Part shown: positions 45,701-57,775 of the stretch, piece after piece
Numbering within the stretch: position 1 is the stretch's first letter
How the letters are laid out: each line of letters begins with the position of its first letter
From: Cylicocyclus nassatus
Lineage: Eukaryota > Nematoda > Chromadorea > Rhabditida > Strongylidae
Direction of reading: 5' to 3'
Assembly: GCA_958299035.1 (NCBI GenBank)
Contig: CATQJL010000316.1
Location: 90,976,443-91,040,442 of the forward strand
DNA: 64,000 nt
Notes under the pieces: model-generated
The model's database searches: none
Told to the model about the DNA's origin: nothing
What the model saw: the letters and a program-made list of their open reading frames with translations, nothing else
Translations under genes and position numbers: made by a program

Positions 45701-46923
45701 TACCGAATGACTATTGTGACACATCCGACAACGCATATAATGGTACGTTCTTCTGCACGTGCAGAAAAAATGTATTTTGGTACTTGACATTTCGATTTTA
45801 TTCCGGAATAAGGGGACTAGCCATGTATTTTCCTGTTTTTTTCCTAATCCAGGAATTCTCGATAAAATAAATTTTCCAGATATGGAAATTTGCTTTTCCA
45901 GCAAGTATTGTTGTGACTATATTGACTCCGCTAATTTCGACTTATAAACTCTTCATAACAAAATGTTACTTTGGGGAAGACAAAGTCAAGGACAGCTTCT
46001 CTATCGTCGTTGATAATGTAATCTGTTTAAGCATTTTCTTCCAAAAATCAAGTCTTTTCTCCAGATTACGTTGGCTATCATCATGAGAGAGCTGCTGAGT
46101 TTCATGTTTTTGTTTACGTTACTTTCACTCGCAGTTAATATCGCCTCCGTATCCGTTCTTTGCATTCGCACAAGGAACACCAACTATAGTAGTGCGGAAA
46201 AGAATATGCTCATTCTGGCACTTCTAGATTTCGCTGTGGAGGCGATCGTTTTTGGTTTGTATGTGAGTTGATACATGAGTACATGTGAATCACTCCTAGT
46301 ACTTTTCAATCATTTGAACTTTTTTCCAATTCTTAATTCTTTGACTAGCATAGTTTTGTTTTTGCATTTTTCAACTTTCCATGATAGGGGTGGCCTCCTG
46401 TGATGCGTAGCTAGCGTTTCCTTTAGTAATTCGAGGGAAATGATTCATATAGCAATTCTCGTATAGCACCAATTTTCTCCAAGTGATGATTTCCGTTTCG
46501 TTGACACAATTGTGCTTATTTTACTTCAACAGAACGAAATTCGTTGCTTGCAGTAAAGTATCAGCTCCAGTAATATGATTGTTGTGTTCCAGCTTGTACC
46601 GGTACAGTTCATTGTTTTACAAATTATTTCTAGGTTTTTATATACTGCAATCCTAAATCCTCCATATTGATATCTAAAATAATTCCTCATTCATTAGATA
46701 TCCTAATCTTCTCGAACGCATATTTTATTATTATACTGAACAGACGAATTCGTCAACGCGTGCTTGGTTTTCTGGGATGTCCAAGTAAGTTTTTAAACGT
46801 GCGGCTGAGTCACGTAGGCATTAGGAGTGTTTTGTATTTACAGGAAAGTTACAAAAAAGAGGTGCTGCTACTCCAAGTATCCGGAGCTACACTCACAGCA
46901 ATGTTCACATCACCCGTTACTGA
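42771..46923 (+). CDS. SRG-type serpentine chemoreceptor, copy A2
   Basis: Predicted seven-transmembrane SRG-type chemoreceptor, paralogue of A1 with the same length (313 residues) and the same eight-exon plan: 42771-42777, 42825-42976, 43023-43133, 45638-45742, 45880-46017, 46065-46262, 46634-46784, 46844-46923 (TGA). Each exon has exactly the length of its A1 counterpart. Landmarks: TM1 FIIRTIYCIPSMVLYIFVL; TM3 exon ends YRMTIVTHPTTHIM; TM4 starts IWKFAFPASIVV; TM5-TM6 exon has RELLSFMFLFTLLSLAVNIA and AEKNMLILALLDF; TM7 has DILIFSNAYFIIILNRRIRQR; tail has ATPSIRSYTH. The TM3 exon is identical to A1 at 29 of 35 residues. All introns are GT-AG. Intron 3 is swollen to 2.5 kb and holds a fold-back element and repeat fragments, so a gene finder could split the gene at this point. 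Helitron-like DNA begins 36 bp after the stop codon. No frame breaks. Confidence 0.85.
43243..43685. mobile_element. Fold-back element in A2 intron 3
   Basis: GGTATCGGCACACC at the left faces GGTGTGCTGATACC at the right. Arms such as GCTCCACATCAAATTTGAAG and its reversed form (CTTCAAATCTGATGTGGAGC) are about 300 bp apart. Parts resemble the mariner-like MITEs at 19.4 and 33.0 kb. No ORF. Confidence 0.7.
44464..44510. repeat. Orphan mariner-type terminus in A2 intron 3
   Basis: TTAGGTTGAACCGAAAGTTC followed by GTTCGC, preceded by ATA, resembles a mariner inverted repeat (TTAGGTTG..AAAGTTCGTTCG). No partner end was found within the intron. A CA/GACA-rich microsatellite lies just upstream (about 44402-44428). 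Confidence 0.45.
44520..45637. other. Rest of A2 intron 3
   Basis: AT-rich intronic DNA before exon 4 of A2. I see no gene or intact element in it. Confidence 0.5.
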
Positions 46924-46958
46924 CTTGCAATGCAATCACCAATTGGTTTTGTCATCCT

Positions 46959-47920
46959 TCTATATATATAAAACTAAAACCGAATGGTGTACTTGTCTGT
47001 ACGCTGGTGGATGCTGTCTGTACGTCCTCGATGGTGTTTTTCTGGTCGATGGTGTTTTCGTGTCTGTTGTTTTCCAGTATGGAAACTTGTTTTTGTGGGA
47101 GGTTGGCTTCACTCTGGAGGAGTTTATTGATTTTCAAAATTTGAGCTGGACCGGGATTTGGCAGAGGGGTTCACGATAATGGATGTTGAGCAGGTTTCAA
47201 TATCCTTTATGAAAATACGTACATTACTTCTACCAAATTTATCGATTTTTTGACGAAGTTCAAGCTACGGGGCTGGGAGTTGGCACACGGGGGTGATCGA
47301 GCATGCTGATTACGAATACAATATTAGTTTTTGAAATTATCAGTTATTTTTATCATCTTATCGATTTTATGACAAAGTTCAAGCTGCGGGGCTGGGAGTT
47401 GGCACAGGGGGGTAGTCGAGCATGCTGATTACGAATATGATAACCATCTTCAAAAAAGCTCATTACTTCTATTGGTTTACTCGATTTTTTGCAATGTTTG
47501 AACCACGGCGCTGGAGGTTGGTACAGGCAGGTAATTGAGCATGCTGCTGACAAACACATTCTTATTTTACAAGTTATCAATTACCTTCACTGGCTTTACC
47601 GATTTTTTGTAAAGTTTAAGTCATGGGACTGGGATTTGGCACACGGGAAGAAGCGAGCATGCCTATTACGATTGTAATAAGTGTTCTTGAAAGTACCTAT
47701 TATTTCTGTCGATTTTTCTATTCTTTGTAAAATTAGAGCTACACGGCTGGCATTTGGCACAAAGTTGTATGTGAGCGCGCTCACTGCAAAGATAGTAACC
47801 GTTTTTGAGAATACCCATTACTTTTACTGATTTCATCTTTTCTTCAAAGCTGAAGCTATGAGGCTGAGATGGCACTGGTCCGGGGGTAAGTGAGCATGCT
47901 GAGAATTCTATAATATCACA
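46959..47920 (+). mobile_element. Degraded Helitron-like minisatellite after A2
   Basis: The segment opens TCTATATATATAAAACTAAA and is followed at about 47185-47910 by degenerate units of about 115 bp. The units carry the same words as the Helitron at 8.1 kb: ATCGATTTT, GGGGCTGGGAGTTGGCAC, GGGGTAATCGAGCATGCTGATTACGAA. No CTAG-type 3' end or AT target was found, so the copy is eroded. It begins 36 bp downstream of the A2 stop codon, inside the likely 3' UTR. Confidence 0.55.
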
Positions 47921-47989
47921 CTCGGAATTGACGAAGACGGTAAATTTACCTAAAGTTGTTATAGATTCACTTTTGCCCGCCTTCACCTT

Positions 47990-48860
47990 TTAAAATCCTG
48001 CCCCTAAAATCAGAAAAGCACAAAAAGCTTGGTCTCGAAGGAAGAAAAGGCTTATAAACTCAGGCGGCAAGATATTTCCGCTAAGACTTTCTACGAGTCA
48101 TTATCTAATTATACAGAAATTTCCTTGAAATTTACTTCTTTCATTTCCACTCTGCAAAAACCATACTGTTGCCTCTAAAAGCAGAAAAGTGGTCTCTGGC
48201 GGGACAAACCCAAGAGCTTCATCCCAAAGGACATTTTCACTGAAACTTGTGGCCCCCAAACTTCGCAAAAACCACGAAACTCAAAAACCACACTTCTGGC
48301 CCTAAAAGCAAAAAAGACAGGGAGCTTGGTCTCGAGGGAAGAAAGAATCATGGCTTCAGGCAGCAAGATAATAAGATAAAGATGTTTCGCTGAAAATTTG
48401 TGGCTGTCAATGTTTATTCATACAGACTTGCTTAAAATTCACTTCTGGCCTTTCTACCTTGCAAAAACCATACTTCTGCTTTTGAAAGTAAAAAAGCACG
48501 TAGTGCTCTTTAGGGAAAGACAGACCCATGAGCTTCATCCGACATTTTCGCTGGGACGTTTGACTCCCAAACTTCGCAAAAACCACACTTCTGGTCCTAA
48601 AAGCAAAAAAGCACAAGGAGCTTGGCCTTGAGGGAAGAAAGAATTATGGCCTCAGGCAGCAAGATATTTTCGCCAGAAGTTTCTGGGTGTCGATGTTTTA
48701 TTATACAGAAACTTGTTTGAAATTCACCTGTGGCCATTCTACCCTGCAAGACCCCTACTTCTACCCCTAAAAACAAAACAGCACAGATAGCATGGTCTCG
48801 AGGGGAAAAGACTCATAAGCTCAGCCAGCAAGATACTTTCTGGGTATCAATGTTTATTGT
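47990..48860. repeat. Degenerate tandem repeat with sub-units
   Basis: Blocks such as CCCTAAAAGCAAAAAA, GAGCTTGGTCTCGAGGGAAG, CTCAGGCAGCAAGATA and CTTCGCAAAAACCACACTTC recur several times in the same order at irregular 130-300 bp spacing. No conserved reading frame. Confidence 0.75.
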
Positions 48861-48914
48861 TGGTCGTAAAATATCTAAAACTTGCAGCTGCTCTTTTTAG
48901 ATGAGTAAGGTTTG

Positions 48915-49040
48915 TGCTGATTTGATGTCTCTATCAAAAGTTGTGATGTTTGAGCACAAATTAATCAAATTTGCTGTTTTGTACGCATGCTCAAACTCAC
49001 AACTTTTGATAGAGACTTGAAATCACTCAAACTTTGCACG
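48915..49040. repeat. Inverted repeat
   Basis: GTCTCTATCAAAAGTTGTGA and TCACAACTTTTGATAGAGAC are perfect inverted copies about 50 bp apart, extended by less exact matches (AGTTTGAGCATG-type). Possibly a short fold-back element. Confidence 0.75.
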
Positions 49041-49183
49041 GTCAGGAAGAAAATGTATTAAAACCTGTAGTACTTATTGCTCCAGTTTTCAATGCAAGGT
49101 TAAGATCTTTTGCGACCATGCACAAGAATCAAATATGAGCAAGTTCCTTCTATCGATTCTTTCTATCTAGTGCTCACAAGGGA

Positions 49184-49640
49184 AAGTTCCCAAGTCAGCT
49201 CACAACCCGGATGAGTCATATATCACCGTAACGGGCTTGAAACGCCGACTCCAAATCTGCTTTCCTTTTCTGCGGAACAACCTTCCTAGAGAAGTTATGA
49301 GCGTTTAAATGTCTAAATTTGTCATGTTCAGAGTGGCTTAAAATCAGTTGAAAGCTGTAGAACAACACCTAACGGAATCGGAATTTCATTATCTGTGTTC
49401 CGTCCTTTTAATCAATATACTTGATAAAACTGATAAATCACTTTCATGTGTTATCGTACAGGTTTCGCCAATTTTAAGCTACTTAAAACATGACAAATTT
49501 AGAAATTTAAACGCTCATAACTTCTCTGGGAAAGTCGCTCCGCAGAAAAGGAGAGCAGATTGGAATCAGCGTTTCAAGCCCGTTACAACGATATATGACT
49601 CATCCGGGTTGGCCGAGCTGACTTGGGAACTCTCCCTGGT
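49184..49640. mobile_element. Fold-back MITE
   Basis: GTTCCCAAGTCAGCTCACAA with CCCGGATGAGTC at the left faces GACTCATCCGGG with GAGCTGACTTGGGAAC at the right. The arms continue (AACGGGCTTGAAACG / CGTTTCAAGCCCGTT; AGAAGTTATGAGCGTTTAAA and its complement). No transposase. Confidence 0.85.
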
Positions 49641-49769
49641 CAGTAGAAAGCCGCTGTGATACTAAAATAAAGATTATGTTTGTTTTTTCAAACAAGATTC
49701 AAAAGAAAGCAAGTCGGTTGGAAAAATCAGGATCGGTAGTAAACTTGTCGAAACTCACACCCTCTGACA

Positions 49770-50205
49770 AGGATACGATCAGAAGCCGAAGTGGCCAGTC
49801 CAAGCAAGCTGCCCACCATTCGATGCAGCATTTGACGCTGAATCTGTACTCATATCTGCTGCCTTGGACGAAGTTATTAGCAAATTTACTGCGAAAAACG
49901 TACATAAAAATTGCGAAAGTGAGCACATTGTTGGACATTCAGCTCACCTCTAGACTTTAAGAAGATAAAGTAACTTAGGTACATGTTTTGACCCAGCATT
50001 AGCCGAACGCATGGATCTGTACTGCTAAATTTGCGCTTTGTATACACAATCTTAGCATTATAACGGACTTTAACGATTCATAACTTCGCCCACAATAGGC
50101 GTTAAGTGGATATGTGATGCAGATTCGAAGTCAGCGTTTTATGCTGCATCTAATTTTATGCAGCTAGTATAGATTGACACTACGACATCTGACCATTCCC
50201 TTGGG
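49770..50205. mobile_element. Fold-back element, relative of the 24.9-kb unit
   Basis: GATCAGAAGCCGAAGTGGCC..CCATTCGATGCAGCAT at the left and ATGCTGCATCTAATTTTATG..CTGACCATTCCCTTGG at the right match the arms of 24931-25381. Ends are partly eroded. Confidence 0.7.
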
Positions 50206-50209
50206 AGTT

Positions 50210-50930
50210 AACTCTTAACTATCTCTGAGCTAACGCGCACTTTTGTGACGCCCTTAACAGGTACTTGAATTGAGCAACTGGAGCTAGATGATATGGATAG
50301 GATACCCCGTAACCGGTAGTTCACCGCTATCAGGAAATATTGCCCAAAACATTCAAGAAAATGCGCCATCAAAGCGCAACTGAAGTCTGCGATAACTCCG
50401 AGTTTGATACGCGTTTCAATCTACCGTGAAACTCAGAGCCGACTCTGAATTTGGTCAGAGAAAGAGAAATAATGCACAAAAGAAAAGGAGCAGCAAAAAA
50501 GTCTTCTGGAGTACATTTTTCACGTAGTTTCTGCCAGCATGATGGGGTACGACTGCACGGAATCGCCCGGATGAACGCCGCCAGCGTGTCTCTTGTGGGC
50601 TAACATTGGCTTTCGCGCGCATGAGTCATCATAGCGCACGAGGTGGGGGAATACATGTCGCCAAATAGGCTCCATCCCGCTCGGACAGCCAGTACAAATC
50701 CTTTATGTTTGTAATGAGTGGAGCTGCTAGTCGCAGATGTCCGCATGGAACCATCCACTTTTGGCGACATATAGTCCTTCACCTTAGCGTCCGTACTCGG
50801 CAGCCGTGTTGCACGCACGCTCGCGTGCGCATTGTCTACAGCGACCCGGGCGATTTCGTGCATCGACTTTTGGTGCGCTGTTATTTACAAAATTTTACAT
50901 TTTTGTGAAATCTTGGCCCAAGAGCTTATT
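50210..50930. other. Gene-free stretch
   Basis: No gene recognised. About 50655-50770 has an inverted pair (ATGTCGCCAAA / TTTTGGCGACAT) and GC-rich text, likely an eroded fold-back element. Confidence 0.4.
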
Positions 50931-50934
50931 CCGT

Positions 50935-51370
50935 GCTCTGGACACGAATGTATATTCATTTTCCACCATGGGGTCATATAGCGGGGTTACGATAAGTTTA
51001 CGGTAGACAAGAGAAGATCACAAAATTGACCGAGACTTGGATCGCGGGTCACTGTGTACCGATCACGTATGTTTTATACTGCGGTGGCATCTGACGAGGT
51101 TACGGTAATTTTATGGTATGTGGGCCAAAGTGACAAAATTAGCTGAAACTTTGTACACTGGGGTCATTTTGGGGAACGGGCAGTCTATTTACCACGCGCG
51201 TTGGTGCCATCTGGAGCAATACGGTGGGTATACGGTAAGTGGTATGAAATCACAAAATTGGCTAAAATTTGGTCTCGTAGGGTTTAGCGCGCTGATCACG
51301 AGTCTACAAGACTCTCCTGGCGCGTTGACATCTAGCAGGATTACGGTAAGCATACAGCAAGTGGGCTCTG
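50935..51370. repeat. Degenerate tandem repeat
   Basis: About four loosely spaced units share GGTTACGGTAA-type, ATACGGTAAG-type and TCACAAAATTG(A/G)C words (for example near 50992, 51100, 51230 and 51340). The 143-codon ORF across it has no family signature. Confidence 0.55.
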
Positions 51371-51717
51371 ATTATGGAATAAAAACTTTGTCCAAAGGGG
51401 TTATTTTGTGCGCATATCTGAATATTCCATTCTTTTCATTGTGTATGTTATCCGCTTCTTCTATCTGCTTAAAGCTTTCGGCTGCGCAAACCAATCCGTG
51501 CGACAAATCACCTTTCAAGAGAATAAAAATCAGTGAGGCTTTGATGTAGCATGTTTTGACATACATACCTTGTGTTAGGAAATACATCAAGGCAAAGCAA
51601 CTCTAGAATCAAGAGTGTGTCGTCGAAATGGTTTGAAGGTAGAATCATCGCGCTAGCCAGACAGGTAGGAGTTCCAGCTTGAACGCCGGCTTTGCAGTAA
51701 CGTGCATAACAGCTCCT

Positions 51718-51935
51718 TGTCAGGATAAAGGCTAGCTACTCCTTTACCTGATGATGTAGCGGGTTTACATAAGTCTTACTCTAATATTTATTATACAAGA
51801 TATATACAGAAGGGGAAAGGGAAAGGGGAAGAGAGCACCGGCTCCTGCCGGCGGGCGGAGGTCACTGCCAGTGGTTCGCTATCTTAGGGCAACCTCCATC
51901 GCGAGCAGCTGTTAGGTAATAGCTGCGTCCCGACA
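51718..51935 (-). repeat. LTR (3' LTR in element sense)
   Basis: 218 bp, TGTCAGGATAAAGG..GCGTCCCGACA on the + strand. It contains a purine-rich AGAAGGGGAAAGGGAAAGG tract and, on the minus strand, TATAATAAATATTA that could serve as TATA or poly(A) signal. Apparently identical to the copy at 58273. Confidence 0.92.
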
Positions 51936-52190
51936 TCTCCATTCCTTCAGAAAGCTCGTCCTCGAGCTTGTTTGGCTGTTGTTGAATGTCTTCCGAGTAA
52001 CGTGTGTAAGGAGTACACGTGATACGGCGAGACCATAAAGAACTTCGACTTCGGTACCATTATCTTCAGATTTATATCGATCGAGTATGGACTTTGGTTT
52101 AGGCGAGCTGGATAACCAACCAACGACCTTCACCTCATCCTGGGGGTACTGAGTAAGCTTGTCCTCAAGCTGAGAAATAAAAATGGAGGA
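51912..52190 (-). pseudogene. Retroelement ORF 3' end, unassigned
   Basis: The minus-strand frame includes EDKLTQYPQDEVKVVGWLSS and continues through the purine tract into the LTR, ending at a TGA within it. Composition looks protein-like (charged, low in repeats). By position it would be the last reading frame of the element, such as the tail of pol or an extra ORF, but no motif decides this. Confidence 0.4.
51936..51948 (-). other. Polypurine tract candidate
   Basis: On the minus strand GAAGGAATGGAGA abuts the start of the 3' LTR (TGTCGGGACG). This is where plus-strand priming occurs in LTR retroelements. Confidence 0.65.
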
Positions 52191-52384
52191 TGTGACGTTA
52201 GGGACTGCTTGGAAATGGCAGTGACATGTAGTTGCATGGATAAGGCATGCTTTCGGAGACTGAGGATGGAAATACTTTTATGTGGAGATTCTAGGAGTGT
52301 GATGACGTGACTGGTTTTTGAAGAGTAGTAGGTGGAAATTGGGTGAGGGAAACAGCTTTTGTTTAGAACATGAATAAAAACAGG

Positions 52385-52560
52385 TTGGCGAGCGAAAATT
52401 ACATAGTTAACAAAATATTAGGCGGTATTGGATGGCACTTGTAACTCTGAAGTTATATTTTACATGAATTAGCGAAAATTACATAGTTAACAAAAATATT
52501 AAGCGGTATTAGATGACATTTGTAATTCTGAAGTTATATTTTACATGAATTAATTGAGCT
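52385..52560. repeat. ~84-bp direct duplication inside the LTR element
   Basis: GCGAAAATTACATAGTTAAC..GCGGTATT..GAAGTTATATTTTACATGAA occurs twice in succession with a few substitutions. Noncoding. Confidence 0.85.
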
Positions 52561-52569
52561 ACAAGTGGA

Positions 52570-55500
52570 TTGGGTCATGTGATAATAAGGCGTTGTGTAA
52601 TTTATACCGAGTATATGGTTATACAACGTATAAATAATGCGATTGTTTGCATAACGAAAAAAAAGATATGCTTAATTAAGCACAACAAACTGTGTTTAAT
52701 TCAACATAGTGGCAGATTTTGAGTGTTAGAAAAATGGGGATTTTTTTTTCACTGCCTAGTATGAGAATTTTTTTTCATTCTTTGAATTGCCGGTTCAAAG
52801 AAATTGAGGCATATATGTATTAAACGCAGCGTTGCGGCAAAATAAATGTAAACAAACTCACGTGATAAAAAATCGCGAGAGCAAAAAAAAAAGAAACGCC
52901 GTTAATCAGACTTTTTGTTAACTGATTGCGTTGAAAAATTGTCTTGTAGTTTTGCAACTGATTTCAAGACTACAATCATGAACAAAAACATGATATCGTT
53001 CATCTTCTGATGTTTTCCTTTTTTTCGATGCTTTTTTTTAAAGTTTGGAAAACATTAGCCGATAACCGATATTTACAAAATGGAATCGCAGATCGAACTG
53101 TACAGCTTGAATCTGACACAACAATAGTTAGCATAGAAATGTACTACCAGAACGCTTCCGCTGCAAAAACTACGATATGTAGATTAGGTCATAAGCATGA
53201 GAAATTCAGCGGAAATGATCTTAACATATGATAATTCATTACTGATATGCAATTTATGGAAGCTGTCTACGTTTTTTTTCAACGTCCAAATCCAATGTAG
53301 AAAATTCTATGGAATGAATATTCCTGAATTCTGCTGAAATCTGTAAAGGAATCATTACCATCGTTTTCTAGGAAAAAACGAGGACTGAATGACGTGAAAC
53401 GTTCTTAACGTTTCTTTTACATTTCCAAAAATGAATTTCACTGCGACAAAAAACTATGCTTTCGTTGCTTATTGCCCGCTTCGGCTTATCACCTTTCAAA
53501 AAAAATGCGGTCATTGCTTCCGATCAGAATTTCAATCTGGAACATGTTCAGAAGCACTGAGGATTTTTTTTTGGCAAACAGCAAGTTTTTTCTTTTGTGT
53601 AAAAGAGAATTGTTCTCTGAAAACAATCTCCATTCAGCTACAAGTAATATTCTCTGAAAATATTTTTAGTTGTAGTTCTGAATGCTACGTTTATCAACGT
53701 AAAGCAGACTTGGTTTGTGCAATCGCACAAATTTGGAGAAACTGCTATTTTCCACTGTTTACCAATAGCTGTCCTTCTTATTTTGAACCTAAGTCATATG
53801 GCGCATTTCCAAATATTTGATTGGAGCAGAATTGTTCCAGTAGCATATAGTGCAGTTTTTTTTCTAAACATTTGCATACTCAGAAGTGAAGGTTGATGAG
53901 CCTTTTCGAACCTTTCAGAAAAATCATTAGTTCGTTCATATTATTGAAATTAGAGAACCAAAAAAGAAGAGCCACATTTTGGAAGAGAATCTTTTTTTTT
54001 CTGAAATTTGTACACAATCAACAGAAAAAAATGCATCATCGGAGACAATCCAAGATTTCCCAGAAATGTTTATTCGAAAATTCATTCTTTCAAACTAGAC
54101 TAGCATCGCTACCTATCGCATCACGACATTTGAAGATTTTAGCTTGATCAGAACTATTTGAATCTTTGTCAGTGAGCTTAGAAGCATTCAGCTAGAGAAG
54201 AATTTAGGTTATTCACTTGTGATTTCTTTTTTTTTTTCGGACGCTGCATCATTGTTTCAAAAGCTGCATCATTGTTTAGCACTATCGTTCGCATAAAATT
54301 TAGAACGATATGCGTTCAAATAAACAAATGTTTTACCTAGGAGTTTTGAGACACTATCTTCAATCTTGGCATAGCAATTTTTTTTGAATTCTAAGCGAAA
54401 TGGAGAAGAAAAATAATTATTGAAGCTGTTTTGTCTATCAGGCTGTTAGAAAATAACTTTCACTTTACACTAGTCAATATTCTCTGAAAATATTGCAAAG
54501 TGTACTGGCAACGCGACAGTCCTTAACTGACTACAGCGTAACCCAACTATGCTAAGAGCTTTCTCCGGGAAAAAAACCAGTTTAGTTTACTATGGCACCA
54601 ATATCAAGTTTTAGACAGAGAATCCTCAAATTGAAATATCTGTTCAAATCTAGAATGCATAAGTTCATTTGAATCGTAAAAATGGGCATAAAATCATGGT
54701 AATAGTCTTATCAAGAACCTATGAATGATTTAGTGCATATTTCTACGAATATGAGGTTGAATTTGAGAACACTTGTTTTTCCATGTTCCTGAAATGTATT
54801 TCAGTAAGACTCTTTCAAAAAACCATTTTCTTTCTCATTCAGAAGCTATATGTTCTCATTATTTCCTCACTTGACTTTACGAAGTTATGAATGTGCGCAA
54901 TTTCACTATCCTTATTATTGCTTGTCTCATATAGATGGGGTGGAAGTGAATAGAGAGTAGTGCAATTTTTTTTGTTATTGATGTTTTGTTTGGCACTTTG
55001 AAAAAGTAAAATTCTAGGAAAATTTAAACAGTGATGGTAGAAAATAAAGACGGAAAAGGTCGAAAAGTTTTTTTTGGACTTTTCTGTTTCATAAAGTGTG
55101 ACCCGTACTTGTTGACTAGAATTGTGTTAAAAACCTTGCACTCTTGAATTTCTTTCGGTGTTAACTTCAGTCGCTGCTCTATGGATAACTCCTTATGTGA
55201 GAACGAATACGATTTTGATGCGAAAAGTATGGCTTGCTTTTTTTCTTTTTAGCTCTAACTGAAAGATTATGCTCGCAGTAATGAAGCAAGCAGATGTAGG
55301 AAGCTGTTGAAATTCCGAAACTGCTCTGAACGTATAAAAGTGCTTAACTTCTTCCTTTTCTTTTTTTTCCAAGCATATTCACCAAAATTACAAAGATTTT
55401 TTTTTAGCTCTGTCACACCAAAATGCATATCAAAAAAATTGATGCTTTTCTTTAGAGGAGATAGATACTGAGAAGTAGTCTTTGCTCAATGCTTGTTTGT

Positions 55501-56400
55501 TAAAGGGAGCATTGATATGAGGAAATTGTAGGTGCAAACTGAAATAGGCGTACAAAAAAAACTTCATGGGACCGTTTCGAATCCGAAAAATTGGAACAAG
55601 ATTTCTTGATTACTTTCCTCATTGTGGAAAAGTTACACATCCAAGATAGATGAACTAGGCTAATTGTAATATGGCTGAATATAGTTGTCTTTTCTGGCAT
55701 TCTCACAGATCATCTTATAGCTGGTGCAGATGTTTCTACATTATACTAGAATGACAATTAGGCAGTCCATTGAAGCCACGAGCAACGGATGTAAAAAAAA
55801 ATCTATTCTGCACCACACATTCGATGTGTTATTCATCACATAATGGGCCCCGAAAAGAAAAGATATTGGAGAAAATTACTTAGAGGCAGAACTTCTATTT
55901 CTACTTCAGAACATAACTTTCACCAAGGATTTAGATTGTGGTTTCGATGTGGAAAAATCATGTAGCGAAAATCGAATTTGATGGTAATTGGGAAGATCTT
56001 GCAATTTTTCTATCCAGTTCTTCTCCAAAAAAACTTTGCTCTTATAATGGCATTTCTATCTTCTCAACAGCTACATAGCGGCATGGCATTCAGTAGAACA
56101 GAGAAAAAAATTTTTTTTTGGATTTGCATATAGGTAATAGCAATTACTGAGGGCAAATCGGAAGCGCGTATTGACTATTTAAGATTCGGAGGACGGATAA
56201 CTATTGGGTTTTTTTTCGTCTCGCCCAGCAATAATTGTCATCTTCTAAAACATGCGTTATTCCTCATGGCTGAGGCTATCAGAATCGACAGATCAACATG
56301 AAAAAGCAGATAAGTATTTGCTCTTGGACTTACACGACGACGCACGAGATTGATTTATGCATGAGCGATTTTAGCTGTGCATAATCAGTCATCAACATTG
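52570..56400. other. AT-rich interior of the LTR element
   Basis: 3.8 kb rich in T and A homopolymers. Open frames (up to 129 codons at 53431-53820, + strand) oppose the element's sense and show no gag, protease or integrase signatures (no zinc knuckle, no HHCC, no DDE). Where integrase should follow RNase H, no homologous sequence is recognisable. Confidence 0.6.
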
Positions 56401-56405
56401 TGGAA

Positions 56406-57000
56406 CTATCGGCAACGTGAAGAAAATGTAACTTGATAGTTGCGCAGTTCCTCTCGTGTCTTCTTAGGCGGCGACGACATGCGGCGATCAAAAATTTCAC
56501 TACTAGTCTCCGGAATGACTTGTAGGAAGCGCGCGCCGAGACCGATGGTGGATGCATCGGTGTGAATGATGTAAGGTTTCCCTAGAATAGGGGGTACTAA
56601 AACAGGCACATCCACTAGTGCTTGTTTCAGTGGTTTAAATGCTTTTTGTTGTTCCTTCTTCCAAATAAACTCAACATTTTTGGGAAGAGTGGTTAATGGA
56701 TGGTAATTAAGGCAAAACGTGCGTAAATCTTCGAAAGTACGATGGGACCTAAGAATGATTTTAGCGCTTTATTGACTTCGGGGCGCGGAATTATATTAGC
56801 TATACCCTCGACCTTTCTTTCTGTAGTTAGGGCGTGTACTCTTTTTGCTGAATAGTACACCCAGATGCTGCACTCTAGATTGGAAAAAAATGCGCACATG
56901 AGAGGTCAACTCTATTCCAAAACTTTTTTTTTTGTAATTGCAAGCGAAGACCAGTGAAAGGTCATTGATCTTTACTAGATCCTTTCTTTGCAAAAATTAT
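56406..57000 (-). pseudogene. Ty3/gypsy-type RT (C-term) and RNase H fragment
   Basis: Read on the minus strand, pieces in shifting frames follow the order of Ty3/gypsy pol. The end of the RT domain comes first (KVEGIANIIPRPEVNKALKS followed by FLG). The link segment FIWKKEQQKAFKPLKQAL is next, then the RNase H start KPYIIHTDASTIGLGA, with the TDAS aspartate present. The rest of RNase H breaks off after a RRMSSPPKKTREE-like stretch. At least two frameshifts or stops separate the pieces, and the catalytic YxDD region of RT is missing, so the fragment is inactive. Confidence 0.75.
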
Positions 57001-57009
57001 GATAGAAGT

Positions 57010-57770
57010 TGACTTGCGTGCTAGGTCCGACTGAACGTTCCGTAACATTTATTCCTTCTGGAGCTATATTTCATTTCTCTTTTGCAATGCGACACTGTAT
57101 AGTCGCTTTTTGGAGCTATGCCAGAAATAAATTTGATGCGAATAGTAAAGGACCTTTATAGGGACCTAATCACCATCATGGATGACAAAAGCAGAGTGGT
57201 ACTTCATCAAAAGTTGGAAAAATACGTTTTTTTTCAAAAAGTAGTTTCGTTGATCTGAAGATCATCATTGTTACTATCTTTTTCAGATGGATGCTTATTT
57301 GTACGACTTGAGATAGTAATGCCCCCTAGGTAACTAGTGTATTAAACCAGATTACTTAAGAGTAGACGATGCGGCAGATAACGGTCACGATTGTTGTTGC
57401 TAAACGCTTATCACAATCACAAAAGGTCAGTATGCGCAATTAACGTATTTGCTAGACCGTGGCGCGCAAATATTATTAGTCTGCGGCGAGGTCAAATGCT
57501 TACACCACTGACAAGCTGCTGCGCTACTTTATCACCAGAAAAGGTCGACACGCTCGGACAGTTGCACTCGTTTTGTTATAATGCCTAGAAGGTCAAAGCA
57601 TTTGCGCTATATCACTAGCTACTCTAATTATCGACTTTTCCCATCAGAGGATTATCTGTAAAAGGGCCAGTAGTTAACTGGATCGAAATTAACTCAGATC
57701 TGTAATTTTTATGCTAGCGAATGCGAACAAGTCCATTGTCTTATTGAAGAAGAAGAAAAAAAATATATCA
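57010..57770. other. Element interior, gag position, no ORF
   Basis: This is where gag should lie in the element's sense. No capsid or zinc-knuckle frame is visible on the minus strand. Confidence 0.5.
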
Positions 57771-57775
57771 ATTGA

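Noticed and set aside
46667..47179. 170-codon ORF as a separate gene
   Set aside because: Its first part is the real TM7 exon of A2; the rest reads through a clear GTAAGT donor into the intron, past the last exon in another frame, and into the Helitron-like repeat.
53431..53820. 129-codon + strand ORF with several cysteines
   Set aside because: It opposes the sense of the LTR element that contains it, has no zinc-knuckle spacing or family motif, and the region is low-complexity.
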